Source of the DNA: Halolamina pelagica
GTDB taxonomy: Archaea; Halobacteriota; Halobacteria; Halobacteriales; Haloferacaceae
Direction of reading: 5' to 3'
Length of the DNA stretch: 64,000 nucleotides
Assembly (NCBI RefSeq): GCF_001307315.1
Contig: NZ_LGUC01000001.1
Coordinates: 1,302,001 to 1,366,000, forward strand
Part shown: in pieces, positions 45,141 through 55,388 of the stretch
How the letters are laid out: the number at the start of each line of letters is the position of its first letter
Numbering within the stretch: position 1 is the stretch's first letter
Position numbers and translations under genes: made by a program
Notes under the pieces: generated by a model
Told to the model about the DNA's origin: nothing
The model's input: the letters and a program-made list of their open reading frames with translations, nothing else
Database searches by the model: none

Positions 45141-46887
45141 TGGAGCACCTCCGTGATCTCTTCGGCGAGCTCGTCCGCTTTGAACCCGACGCCGTTGTAC
45201 TTGTTCACCCGGTCCACGCGCTCGAGCGTGTCGTGCTCCAGCACGTCCGCGAACTGCCCCGTTGCGTTACACTCGACGACGACGACCTGCTCCGCCTCCT
45301 CGACCGCGTCGGTCAGGTCCGGGCGCGGGAACAGGTACGGCACCGACAGGAACTGGAAGTCGGGGCGTCCTCGTCCATCAGGTCCATCGCCTCGACGATG
45401 GTCCCCTCGTTGGACCCCCACGAGACGACGAGGTTGTCCGAATCGGGGTTCCCGAACTCTCGGGGGCTCCAGTCCTCCCGCTCTTTTGCGGTCTCAACCT
45501 TCCGCTGGCGCTTCTGGACCTGCTCGACGCGGATCTCGGTGTCCTCGGTCCGTCGGCCGAGCTCGTTGTGCTCGAGGCCGGTGGACATGTGCGCGCCGTC
45601 GGTCGTCCCCGGCAGCGCGCGCGGGCTGATGCCGTCCTCGGTGGCGGCGTGGGCCCGGAAGCGACCCTCGTCGTCGAGCCACTCGTCGATCTCGTCCTCG
45701 TCGACGATCTTCCCGCGGTCGATCTCGACGTCGTCCATGTCGAACGCTTCCGGCGGGAACGTCTGCTCGGTGACCGCCATCTCGAGATCGGCGATCAGGT
45801 ACACTGGCGTCTGGTACTTCTCGGCGAGGTTGAACGCCTCGACGGTCTTCCAGAACGCCTCCGAGATCGTCGTCGGCGCGACGACGAACCGCGGGATCTC
45901 GCCGTGGCCACCGAACAGCGCCATGTTGAGGTCGCCCTGCTCCTGCTTGGTCGGCATCCCCGTCGAGGGGCCCGAGCGCATCACGTCACAGATGACCAGC
46001 GGCGTCTCGCTCTGGGCCACGAGGCCGAACGTCTCGGCCATCAGGTCGATCCCGGGGCCGGAAGTCGCGGTCATCGACCGCGCACCCGCGCGGGCCGCAC
46101 CCAGCGCCATGTTGATCGCCGAGAGCTCGTCCTCGGCCTGCACGACGTGGCCGCCGTAGCGCTCCAGTCGCCCGGTCAGGTACTCCATCACGTCGGTCGC
46201 AGGGGTGATGGGGTAGCCCGAGTAGAAGCGACAGCCGGCGGCGAGCGCGCCCATACCGATGGCTTCGTCTCCGTTGATGAGGACGTAGTCCTCGTCGGTG
46301 GTCTCGAGCTCGTACTCGAACTCGGTGCTCTCGGCCTCGTAGTTCTCCGCGACGAACTCGGCGCCGAGTTCGGCCGCCGTTTTGTTGTTCTCGACGATCG
46401 ACTGGCCCTTGTCGCTGAAGCGTTTCTCCAGCGAGGAGCCCAGGTGCTCGATCGGGAAGTCCGTGACCTCACACGCGGCGCCGAGGGCGACGATGTTGCG
46501 CATGATGGCGCCGCCGGCCTCCTCGGCCAGCGACTTGAGCGGCACGTCCATCCCGACCATCCCGTCGGGGATCTCGAGATCGGCCATCGACGTTCGCTCG
46601 CCGTCGTAGATGATCACCGACCCCTCGTGGAGCTCGTCGATGTTCTCATCGACGGTGCGCTGGGTCAGCGCGATCAGGACGTCGAGGCGATCGACGGTAC
46701 TCTCGACCTGATCGATCGACGTTCGTACTTTGTACGCCGTGTACCCGCCGCGGATACGGGAGGCGAAATCTTTCGACGTGAACACGTGTCGACCGGCCCG
46801 GGAGAGTGCTCTCGCGAATATCTTCCCGGTCGAGTCGATGCCATCGCCGGCCTCACCGCCGATGGCCCAGTTGAAGTCCGCAGGCAT
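45137..46887 (-). CDS. korA: 2-oxoacid:ferredoxin oxidoreductase, fused gamma-alpha subunit (frame break in sequence)
   Basis: One base missing in the G run 45362-45365 splits it; repaired it encodes 583 residues. The N-terminal gamma domain (about 1-180) contains NWAIGGEAGDGIDSTGKIFA and FASRIRGGYTAYKVR. The alpha domain follows with GCRFYSGYPITPATDVMEYL, VVQAEDELSAINMALGAARA and TATSGPGIDLMAETFGL, then a C-terminal transketolase-like domain VVSWGSNEGTIVEAMDL. This gamma-alpha fusion is typical of haloarchaeal and some bacterial Kor enzymes. A 5-bp hairpin sits directly before its ATG. Confidence 0.95.
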
Positions 46888-46890
46888 GCT

Positions 46891-46905
46891 GGGGGAACTA
46901 CCCCC
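46891..46905 (-). promoter_or_regulatory. Inverted repeat immediately upstream of korA
   Basis: GGGGG and CCCCC flank AACTA, ending 4 bases before the korA ATG at 46887. A CTTTTGCGG promoter-like element lies just upstream on the minus strand. It could be an operator or leader hairpin controlling korAB. Confidence 0.35.
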
Positions 46906-47046
46906 GGCGCCCGCAAAAGCCTTCTGAAGCGCTGGGTCAAACGGTCAGTTACGACCGGCGAAAACCGGCAAAAGGTGACCGTACGTGTCGATTGTCGCCT
47001 CGTCGGAAGGGAAGCGGCTTTCCCCGCCGAGGTGGAACCTCGCGGC

Positions 47047-47688
47047 ATGGACGCCACTGTCGTCGACCGCGAGTCGGTCGGCCCCGACACGTTCACGCTG
47101 ACGTTCGAGACGCCGGCGGGGTTCGAGGGGCTCGCCGGCCAGTTCGTTCGACTCTCCGCGGAGATCGACGGCGAGAGCTACGCGCGGTTCTACACGCTCT
47201 CCTCGCCCGACACCGAGGACACCTTCGAGATCACCGTCGAAGTCGGCGAGGAGGGCGGCCCGTTCAGCGACTACCTCGCGGAGCTCTCGGCCGGCGACGA
47301 GGTCGCCGTCGCCGGACCGTACGGCGACGAGTACTACGACGGCGAGACGCGCGCGGTCGTGCTCGCGGGCGGGCCGGGCGTGGGCGCCGCCGTCGCGATC
47401 TCCGAGGCCGCGATCGCCAACGACGCCGAAGCCGCCGTCGTCTACCAGTACGACGGCGAGCCGGCACACACGGACCGACTCGACGCGCTCGTCGACGCGG
47501 GCGCCGACGTGACCATGCTCGATGCGGGCGACGACGCGTTCGCTGGCGCGGTCGAGGACGCACTGACGACCGCGGCGGGCGAAGGCGTGTTCGTCTACGG
47601 CTTCGCGGCGTTCGTGGAGACGGCGACCGACGCCATCGAAGCCGCCGGCGGCGACCCGGACGGGGCAAACGTCGAATCGTTCGGGTAG
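47047..47688 (+). CDS. FAD-binding oxidoreductase of the ferredoxin-NADP reductase fold
   Basis: A 213-residue single flavoprotein. The FAD barrel has QFVRLSAEIDGESYARFYTL then SSPDTEDTFEITV (RxYSxxS-like, here RFYTLSS). A nucleotide domain starts AVVLAGGPGVGAAVAISEAA and ends with VFVYGFAAFVETATDAIEAA. There is no 2Fe-2S domain. It may pass electrons between NAD(P)H and a carrier; the second membrane halocyanin is encoded 56 bases downstream. It starts at ATG 47047 (MDATVVDRESVGPDTF). Confidence 0.87.
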   Translation: MDATVVDRESVGPDTFTLTFETPAGFEGLAGQFVRLSAEIDGESYARFYTLSSPDTEDTFEITVEVGEEGGPFSDYLAELSAGDEVAVAGPYGDEYYDGETRAVVLAGGPGVGAAVAISEAAIANDAEAAVVYQYDGEPAHTDRLDALVDAGADVTMLDAGDDAFAGAVEDALTTAAGEGVFVYGFAAFVETATDAIEAAGGDPDGANVESFG

Positions 47689-47710
47689 CTCGGGGTCGGG
47701 ACCGAACCAA

Positions 47711-47719
47711 AGTATTCAC
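47711..47719 (+). promoter_or_regulatory. TATA-like element for the second halocyanin
   Basis: AGTATTCAC, preceded by purine-rich CGAACCAA resembling a BRE, is centred 30 bases before the ATG at 47745, consistent with a separate leaderless transcript rather than read-through from the FAD protein alone. Confidence 0.5.
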
Positions 47720-47744
47720 TATCGGGCGTCTACAACCCCGGTGT

Positions 47745-48441
47745 ATGGATAACGAGGACGCCCTTTCTCGCCGCTCGTTCCTCCGAGCAGGCACCGTCGG
47801 CGCCGCGACGGCGGCAGCAGCCGGGACCGCGACGGCACAGGAGGGGACCGAAACGGCAACCCCAACCGGCACGTCCAACGGCACGGCCACCGGGACGTCG
47901 ACGGGTAACGAGACCGCGACCGGAACGAGCACCGGTGGCGGCGGCGGTGGCGGCACGACCCACACCGTCGACATGACCGACGACCTGATCTTCGATCCCG
48001 ATGAGATCACGGTCGCAGTCGGCGACACGATCGTCTGGGAGAACGTCGGCTCGGTCGGCCACAGCGTGACCGCCTACGAGGACAACATCCCGGACGGCGC
48101 CGAGTTCTGGGCGTCGGGCGGGTTCGACAACGAACAGGCCGCGCGTGACAGCTACCCGAGCAGGGGACGTCCCGGGCGGGGAGAGCTACCAGCACACGTT
48201 CGAGACCCTCGGCACGCACGAGTACTTCTGTATCCCCCACGAGAGCGTGGGGATGGTCGCGTCGGTCGAGGTCGTCGAGGAACTCGAAGAGACCGAGGCC
48301 GCCGGCGGCGGCGGCCCCGCGGTGCCCGACAGTGCGAAGACCCTCGGCGTCGGCGCCGCGTTCGCGATGGTCGCGACGCTGCTGATCGCCTTTTTCTTCC
48401 TGAAGTACGGCGGCGACAACCCCGGCCACGAGGCCGAGTAG
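47745..48441 (+). CDS. Membrane-anchored halocyanin-like blue copper protein, second copy (two frame breaks)
   Basis: Two single-base losses, in runs 48155-48157 and 48163-48166, fall in the region encoding YPEQGDVPGG; repaired length is 232 residues. It has a twin-arginine signal (SRRSFLRAGTVGAATAA), a long Thr/Gly-rich linker, then a cupredoxin domain with GHSVTAYEDNIPDGAEFWAS and HEYFCIPHESVGMVAS giving the Cu ligands His, Cys, His, Met. A C-terminal membrane helix (LGVGAAFAMVATLLIAFFFL) anchors it. It is a close paralogue of the 12405 protein and lies after an FAD reductase gene. Confidence 0.9.
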
Positions 48442-48442
48442 G

Positions 48443-49498
48443 CTACAGCAGGCCGACGCCGCCGAGGCTCTCGTAGCAGTCCAGATACGTGTCGAGCACG
48501 GCGTCGTGATCGAACTGTCCGAAGGCGTCGTTGTACTCGCGACGCGGCACGTTTCCGGCCTCGGTGATCACGTCGGCCAGCCCCTCGGGGCTCGTCACGC
48601 GTCGCCCACGGTCGACTCCCTCGACGAGTTCGTGTGCGCTGGAGTCGGCCTGGTACTCGACGACGCCGAGACAGCCACACGCCAGCGCTCGGAGCAGTTC
48701 GGTCGCGAACACCTCAGTGGACGCTGTCTGGGCGAACACGTGTGCGCCCTTGTAGATACTGACGCGCTCGCGCTCGGAGAGCGAGCCGGTGAACGTGATC
48801 CGGTCGTCGATCCGGAGGTCACGCGCGGCGGCCTCGATCGACTCGCGCTCGGGGCCGTCGCCGATTATCGCCGCAGACCAGTCCCGTCGGCGCCGCTCGG
48901 CGAGGGCGAGTAACAGCGTACTGACGTTCGCGTGCTCGTCCAGCCGCCGGGCGTACACCACGTCGAACCGGTCGTCGGTCGGCGCCTCACGGATCAGGTC
49001 CACGTCGATGCTCTCCGGGACGATCCGGACCGAGCCGTCGTCGGCGCCGTGTTCGCGGACGCGCGTCCGAACCAGTTCGGAGGGGGTCGTCACCAGATCC
49101 GCCCCCGAGGCGACGCGGGACTCGCTCCCGGGATCGCTCGGTCCGTCACCGAACCAGTCGACCAGGACGGGCGTCCGGAGCATCGTCCCGACTTTCTCGG
49201 CGACGGCGACGTGCCGTGGCGGGCCGTGGACAGCGTGAACCACGTCGGGGCCGGTGCGCCACAACGCCGCCGGGAGCTTCGCGGCGAAGGCGCCGGCTGC
49301 GGGCTTGCTGGTCACCCGGCGGTACTCGATCCCCTCGTGTTCGAACGTCGGGACGGCCTCGCCGCCCCACCACTGCGCGCAGAGATACGTCACGTCGTGG
49401 CCTCGATCCGCCAGCATGCGCGCGGTTCGCTGCGCTCGCTCCAGCCCCCGCCGATCGACGTGGTGGGCGGTCTCCATGGAGACGAACGCGACGTGCAC
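48443..49498 (-). CDS. GT4 family glycosyltransferase
   Basis: A 351-residue GT-B glycosyltransferase. The N-terminus HVAFVSMETAHHVDRRGLER is followed by YLCAQWWGGEAVPTFEHEG. The C-terminal half has VYARRLDEHANVSTLLLALA, IIGDGPERESIEAAARDL and ASTEVFATELLRALACGCLG, the E-x7-E donor site region of GT4. It transfers a sugar from a nucleotide donor, probably to a surface glycan or glycolipid. The start is GTG at 49498. It converges with the halocyanin gene, whose stop is one base away. Confidence 0.9.
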   Translation of the reverse strand: MHVAFVSMETAHHVDRRGLERAQRTARMLADRGHDVTYLCAQWWGGEAVPTFEHEGIEYRRVTSKPAAGAFAAKLPAALWRTGPDVVHAVHGPPRHVAVAEKVGTMLRTPVLVDWFGDGPSDPGSESRVASGADLVTTPSELVRTRVREHGADDGSVRIVPESIDVDLIREAPTDDRFDVVYARRLDEHANVSTLLLALAERRRRDWSAAIIGDGPERESIEAAARDLRIDDRITFTGSLSERERVSIYKGAHVFAQTASTEVFATELLRALACGCLGVVEYQADSSAHELVEGVDRGRRVTSPEGLADVITEAGNVPRREYNDAFGQFDHDAVLDTYLDCYESLGGVGLL

Positions 49499-49610
49499 GC
49501 CGAGTGGTTGCTTCCCGGGGGTAAAAACTGCCCCGACTCAGTTCGCGAGGGGTCCCCTTGTAGCGGCTAGTCACCGGTAGCTAAGTAAGGGGGACCCGAT
49601 AGTACGGGTA

Positions 49611-49754
49611 ATGGCAAACACGACTTCGAACACCGACGGCGCCAACGGCACCACGGCGGAAGAGAAGTACTACGCCAACCGCCTCCTGCTCATCACCCTG
49701 CTGTGGCTCGTGCTGGTGCTGGGCGCCGGCGTAGTGATGATCTACTTCCTGTAA
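49611..49754 (+). CDS. Small single-helix membrane protein
   Basis: A 47-residue protein MANTTSNTDGANGTTAEEKY plus one C-terminal helix (LLLITLLWLVLVLGAGVVMI) and a YFL end. The Thr/Asn/Gly-rich N-terminus is polar and the helix is the only hydrophobic segment, so it is a single-pass anchor. It is not long enough to have an enzyme role. The gene ends CTGTAAC, the same 7 bases that border the hairpin repeat locus that begins ten bases later. Confidence 0.75.
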   Translation: MANTTSNTDGANGTTAEEKYYANRLLLITLLWLVLVLGAGVVMIYFL

Positions 49755-49763
49755 CAATCAGCC

Positions 49764-49938
49764 GTTGCCGGCGCACGGAGGCGCCGGCGGGTGTTCGCGG
49801 CGTTGAGTACAACACGACGACGGCAGAGTGTTCGAAGTCGAGACACGGAGGTCTCGACGGAACTTGGCGGTCCCGGTTACGACACGACCGCGGCGGAGTA
49901 ACAGTTGCCGGCGCACGGAGGCGCCGGCGGGTGTTCGC
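49764..49938 (+). repeat. Hairpin repeat locus 1: three ACGGAG-loop stem-loops at 70-base spacing
   Basis: Three perfect 8-bp stem-loops start at 49767, 49837 and 49907, exactly 70 bases apart. Arms are GCCGGCGC, GTCGAGAC and GCCGGCGC, each with its exact complement after the same six-base loop ACGGAG. The inter-hairpin 48 bases share patches such as TAC-ACACGAC and CGGC-GAGT. A 35-base direct repeat spans units 1 and 3 (49764-49798 and 49904-49938). It lies between convergent genes and is flanked by CTGTAAC (49750-49756) and GTTACAG (49944-49950). Confidence 0.9.
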
Positions 49939-49946
49939 CGCGTCGG

Positions 49947-50210
49947 TTACAGCATCCCCTGCGCTTCCAGCCCCGCCATCACGTCGTCGACGAGCGACTC
50001 GACGTCCTCGTAGGGGAACTCCTGTTCGCCACCGAGCTTCGCGGCCAGCTCCATCGCCGTGAACGACACGTCGCCGGCCTCGAACTTCGTGCTCGGCCCC
50101 TGGGGGAGCGCAGGCACGAGATCCATCTGGCTGTCGACCGGGAAGTCGGCGCCCTCGAAGGCGTCGGTGAGCTGTGCACGGAGTTCGGTTTCGGTTTCTT
50201 CGTCGGCCAT
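49947..50210 (-). CDS. DUF5789/MTH865-like small protein
   Basis: An 87-residue acidic protein, ADEETETELRAQLTDAFEGA, with SQMDLVPALPQGPSTKFEAG, SFTAMELAAKLGGEQEFPYE and VDDVMAGLEAQGML. The pattern fits the haloarchaeal DUF5789 family and resembles MTH865 proteins. It is cytoplasmic and of unknown role. The ATG at 50210 is preferred over an upstream Met because the conserved region starts there. Its final CTG-TAA (as TTACAG on the plus strand) forms the right border of repeat locus 1. Confidence 0.85.
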   Translation of the reverse strand: MADEETETELRAQLTDAFEGADFPVDSQMDLVPALPQGPSTKFEAGDVSFTAMELAAKLGGEQEFPYEDVESLVDDVMAGLEAQGML

Positions 50211-50350
50211 ACACCCCAATGCCGCCGAAGGCCGGATAAGCGTTTCCGAAACGTGGGAGAACGTCTCGTCCGTTCCCGACCCCTGGCGAGAAAACCCGCG
50301 TGGCTAGCCGGAACCGCCCGGTTTTAGGTCGCTGGGTCGGAGTTTCCGCC

Positions 50351-51396
50351 ATGGCGTTCGAGTTCGACTTCGACCTGCTGCGAGAGTTGACCGAGACCAG
50401 CGGCGTCCCCGGGTACGAGGACCGCGTGCGCGAACTCGCGCGCGACGAACTGGCGGCGAACACCGACCACGTCCGCACCGACGCCATGGGGAACGTCGTG
50501 GGGACGATCGAGGGCGATTCGGACTACTCCGTCGCCGTCGCCGCCCACATGGACGAGATCGGCTTCATGGTCAAACACATCGACGACGACGGCTTCCTCA
50601 AACTCGACGCGCTCGGGGGCTGGGACGCCCGCGTGCTTCGCGCCCAGCGCGTGACTGTTCACGGCGAGGAGGACATCACCGGCGTGTTCGGCTCGGTCCC
50701 GCCGCACACGCTCGACGATGCAGAGAGCGGCGAGGAGGAGGTCGGCGACCGCGTCGTCGATCTCGGCCGCGACGCCGAGGAAGTCGAGGAACTGGTGAGC
50801 GTCGGCGACGTGGTCACGATGAACCAGTCGACGATCGAGATGGGCGATTCAGTCACGGGGAAGGCGCTCGACGACCGCGTCTGTCTGTTCGCGATGCTCG
50901 AAGCGGCCCGTGAGATCGAGGACCCCGACGTGACGATCCACTTCTGTGCGACCGTCCAGGAGGAGGTCGGCATCCGCGGCGCGACCGCACTCGGCGTCGA
51001 CGTGGCCCCGACCTCGCGATCGCGCTCGACGTGACCGTCGCGAGCGACATCCCGGGCGTCAGCGAGGAGGACCACGTCACCGCGCTGGGCGACGGGACGG
51101 CGATCAAACTGAAAGACAGTTCGGTCATCACGACTCCGAAAGTTCACAAGCGCCTCCGTTCGGTCGCCGAAGATGCGGGAATCGAGCACCAACTGGAGGT
51201 ACTCCCCGCCGGCGGCACCGACACCGCCGGGTTCCAGAACACCAACGGCGCGATCCCCGTGGGCGCGATCTCGATCCCGACGCGCTATCTCCACACGGTG
51301 ACCGAGACGGCCAACGGCGACGACATCCGCGCCACGATCGATCTCCTGGCCGCGTTCCTCGAGAGTGAGGACGGCGAGCACGACTACTCGCTGTAA
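50351..51396 (+). CDS. M42 family metallo-aminopeptidase (frame break in sequence)
   Basis: One C missing in the run 51006-51009 breaks it; repaired length is 348 residues. Metal ligands are in VAVAAHMDEIGFMVKHID (His), ALDDRVCLFAMLEA (Asp), ATVQEEVGIRGA (Glu-Glu), LAIALDVTVASDIPG (Asp) and SIPTRYLHTVTE (His). It is a cobalt- or zinc-dependent aminopeptidase of the TET/glutamyl type, likely forming large cytoplasmic particles. The ATG at 51351-equivalent position is 50351 (MAFEFDFDLLRELTETSG). The gene ends CTGTAAC, adjoining repeat locus 2. Confidence 0.93.
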
Positions 51397-51510
51397 CCGA
51401 CTGCGGCAGGAGCCCTGTTCCAGCCTCCGTGCTGGAACGCCGAAACTGTTGCCGGAGTCGTGTGTAACACCAGCGGCACGAGACTTGTTCCAGCCGCCGA
51501 GGTGGACGCT
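51391..51510 (-). repeat. Hairpin repeat locus 2 (inverted): ACGGAG-loop stem-loop plus decayed copy
   Basis: On the minus strand a perfect 8-bp stem GTTCCAGC/GCTGGAAC encloses ACGGAG (51417-51438). Exactly 70 bases further (51487) a second copy keeps the left arm GTTCCAGC, but the loop and right arm have decayed. Spacer patches match locus 1, including TCGTGT followed by TAAC. The locus begins at the CTGTAACCGAC overlapping the M42 stop codon, the same 11 bases that border locus 1 on the DUF5789 side. The remaining gap to 51638 holds a small AGGAAA-CCCC-TTTCCT hairpin (51581-51596). Confidence 0.82.
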
Positions 51511-51638
51511 TCCGCACGCGCTTTGGCGCCGACGGACCGCGGTTCCTACTGGGTGGGATTTTCCGACACCCACTCCTAAGAGGAAACCCCTTTCCTAGGC
51601 AGGGTCGAACCAGTACCAACTCGACCGAGAGAAAACTG

Positions 51639-51776
51639 ATGAAGGAGTACGAGTACGTCTGTCAGGAATGCGGACAGCAGATCGAGGTCAACGGACCGAT
51701 GCGTGAGGCCATCCTCGAAAACGGCTGTCCGGTCTGCTCTGCGTCCGCGCAGTCCGCCCACTTTTCGGGCCAGTAA
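51639..51776 (+). CDS. Small zinc-ribbon protein (DUF7560-like)
   Basis: A 45-residue protein MKEYEYVCQECGQQIEVNGP, with a second knuckle CPVC near residue 31 (C-x2-C pairs for one zinc) and the end SAHFSGQ. It resembles the small zinc-ribbon proteins annotated DUF7560 in haloarchaea; the number is from memory. Its function is unknown. The stop TAA abuts the stop of the convergent PNPOx-like gene with no gap. Confidence 0.8.
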   Translation: MKEYEYVCQECGQQIEVNGPMREAILENGCPVCSASAQSAHFSGQ

Positions 51777-52232
51777 TCAGGCGTCGCGATCGACTTCCGT
51801 TCGCCGACCCGTCAGGTTCGTCGTCTCGAACTCGTACAGTCGGATGTCGAGGTCGTCTTTGGGCTCGCCCCAGATCTCGAACAGCGGTCGTTTTGCCTCG
51901 CCGTACTGCTCGATCTGGTCGACGGAGAGCTCGTTCGGATCGATCTCGGTGAGCGTTCCCTCGGCGACGACGCTCCGGTACACTTCCTCGCCCTCGTCGC
52001 CGTAGACGACGAAGCGAGCTGTCGCACTGGTGTCCAGAAACCGGCGTTTCTCGCTCTCTGGCGTCGACACTAATCGGAAGAAGAACGAACCTGTCTCAGC
52101 ACCGTAACCGTACGAGACCGGCGCCGCGTACGGGTCGTCGCCCTCCGCGAGCGAAAGCACTCCCGTCTCGTTCTCGCCGAGAAACGCGTCCGTCTCCTCA
52201 CGCGTCATCTCGGTCTCTCGGGCGAGTGGCAT
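51777..52232 (-). CDS. Pyridoxamine 5'-phosphate oxidase-like protein
   Basis: A 151-residue split-barrel protein. TREETDAFLGENETGVLSLA and PYAAPVSYGYGAETGSFFFR repeat the pattern of the 23847 protein. The C-terminal region is RPLFEIWGEPKDDLDIRLYE. It likely binds a flavin or F420. The frame is intact. It starts MPLARETEMTREETDAFL at the ATG 52232 and converges head-to-tail with the zinc-ribbon gene. Confidence 0.87.
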   Translation of the reverse strand: MPLARETEMTREETDAFLGENETGVLSLAEGDDPYAAPVSYGYGAETGSFFFRLVSTPESEKRRFLDTSATARFVVYGDEGEEVYRSVVAEGTLTEIDPNELSVDQIEQYGEAKRPLFEIWGEPKDDLDIRLYEFETTNLTGRRTEVDRDA

Positions 52233-52306
52233 CCTTACACCGACTCAACGGAGCGTCCGGTTAATCCATTACGATTGGCGTAGCTGAGCCGGTCGCCCCG
52301 GCGCCG

Positions 52307-53010
52307 CTAGCAATCGTCGAACACGTCGCCGAACAGCTTGCGCTGGGCGGCGGTGAGATGTTCGGCGAACGTCGACTGGGAGATACCCAGTTGCTCGGCG
52401 AGTTCGGTGGCGTTGGCGGCTCTGGGGCGCTCGAAGTAGCCTTCGCGGTACGCGGTCCGGAGAACCTCCTGCTGCCGGTCCGTGAGCTTCCCACAGTTGA
52501 CGAACCGCCGATCCTCGGGGGTTCCGGACAACGGCGGCTGCAGGAGCTGCTGTACGTCCATCGAGGGGAAGCGGTCACGCAGCGCGGCGGTCACCTCCTG
52601 GAGCTGCTCGAACGTCTCGGCGTGGAAGACGACGGTGAGCTCTCCCTCGCTAACGAGGTAGCGGTGGACCGGACAGTCGAACTGACCCAGACACGTACAC
52701 GGACAGTCGTCGGCGTGCTCGACCCGGTACACGTCGGCGCTGCCGTAGGAGAACACCGGCTCGGCGTTCGCGACCGGTTCGGACAGCGCCTGGTCTGCAG
52801 ACGGGTTCGCAGTGGCGTCCCCCCGGTCTCAGCTGTATCCGATTCGCCCGCCGGTGAAACGTCGACGAGAAACTCCGTCACGGGCGTCCCGGTTTTCGAG
52901 ACGCTCGTGGCGACGCTGTCGATCTCCTTGTCGGCCGCCGCCGAGAACTCGGCGACTGAACAGCCTGCCGGGCAATCGAACGTCACGGTGGCCCGGATAC
53001 CGGTGCTCAT
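52307..53010 (-). CDS. Bat-type (HTH-10) transcriptional regulator (frame break in sequence)
   Basis: One base missing in the C run 52819-52824 separates the N-terminal third; repaired length is 234 residues. The N-terminal half is a beta-rich sensor-like domain (ATVTFDCPAGCSVAEFSAAA) with a Cys-rich segment (ADDCPCTCLGQFDCPVHRYL). The C-terminal HTH-10 domain runs LTDRQQEVLRTAYREGYFER then ELAEQLGISQSTFAEHLTAA. Such proteins regulate haloarchaeal genes in response to light, redox or other cues. Its promoter is shared with the divergent small regulator at 53141. Confidence 0.88.
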
Positions 53011-53079
53011 CTCTGTCAGTTTCGTATCGTACTCGGACCCTCTTGAGTGCGGTGGTCGTCGCGACCTGCGTCGTTAGCT

Positions 53080-53085
53080 TATAAA
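53080..53085 (+). promoter_or_regulatory. TATA box of the 53141 regulator
   Basis: TATAAA, preceded by TTAGCT, lies 56-61 bases before the ATG at 53141. The predicted transcript starts near 53107-53110, leaving about 30 bases of leader. The divergent Bat-type gene starts at 53010, so the intergenic region of 130 bases serves both. Confidence 0.55.
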
Positions 53086-53140
53086 CCTCCCACGATATCG
53101 GTGCCCCACGCTTGTGGGGAAGCAGGTCCCAGAGTAGGGT

Positions 53141-53506
53141 ATGAGCTACGCCGTATCCGCCTCACAGAATCAGCGCCCAGGGAGCGACGCTGAGGAAGTC
53201 GTTCGATCCGAAAGCGAGATCACCGATCTGCTCGCCGCGCTCGACGATCCCGACTGCCGATCGGTGCTCGAGGTCACCGGCGACGAACCGCTGTCGGCGA
53301 AAGATATCGTCGACCGCTGTGACATCCCGTCGTCGACGGCCTACCGAAAGATCGAGCGACTGGTCGACCTCGGCCTGCTGGAAGAGGGCATCCGGATCCG
53401 GAGCTCCGGCAAACACGCGAGCGAGTACCGCCGCTGTATCGACGGCGTCGAGCTCTCCATCGGCGACGACGGAACCGAACTCCGCGTGGTCGGCTGCGAT
53501 CAGTAA
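53141..53506 (+). CDS. Small winged-helix transcriptional regulator
   Basis: A 121-residue DNA-binding protein. After a polar leader, SEITDLLAALDDPDCRSVLE precedes the helix-turn-helix LSAKDIVDRCDIPSSTAYRK and the wing IRIRSSGKHASEYRR. The C-terminus GTELRVVGCDQ carries a lone Cys. It resembles haloarchaeal ArsR-like single-domain regulators. It is divergent from the Bat-type protein; the two may regulate each other, but no operator is evident. Confidence 0.85.
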   Translation: MSYAVSASQNQRPGSDAEEVVRSESEITDLLAALDDPDCRSVLEVTGDEPLSAKDIVDRCDIPSSTAYRKIERLVDLGLLEEGIRIRSSGKHASEYRRCIDGVELSIGDDGTELRVVGCDQ

Positions 53507-53613
53507 CGCTATCGGTTTCGTATCGCGGTTAGTAGTTTATTCACTTCCTCCATCGGCGCCGTTGCCTCCCGGTACCCGAACCCTTCATAATCGTTCCGGC
53601 GAAACTCTGGACT

Positions 53614-55314
<1,701 letters not shown>

Positions 55315-55388
55315 TCGGCCAGTATTCACCCGGTTTTCCGCCGCCGGAGGTGGGTTTATGTCCGCGCCGACACACAGTAGTTGTGACT

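Noticed and set aside
49767-49928. Simple intrinsic terminators at the ACGGAG hairpins
   Set aside because: No T-run follows any stem. The fixed loop, covarying stems and exact 70-base period are not terminator features.
49764-49938. CRISPR array at the 70-base repeat
   Set aside because: The repeat element contains the hairpin and the intervening bases are also partly conserved, with only three units and no cas genes. CRISPR spacers would be unrelated and repeats nearly identical.
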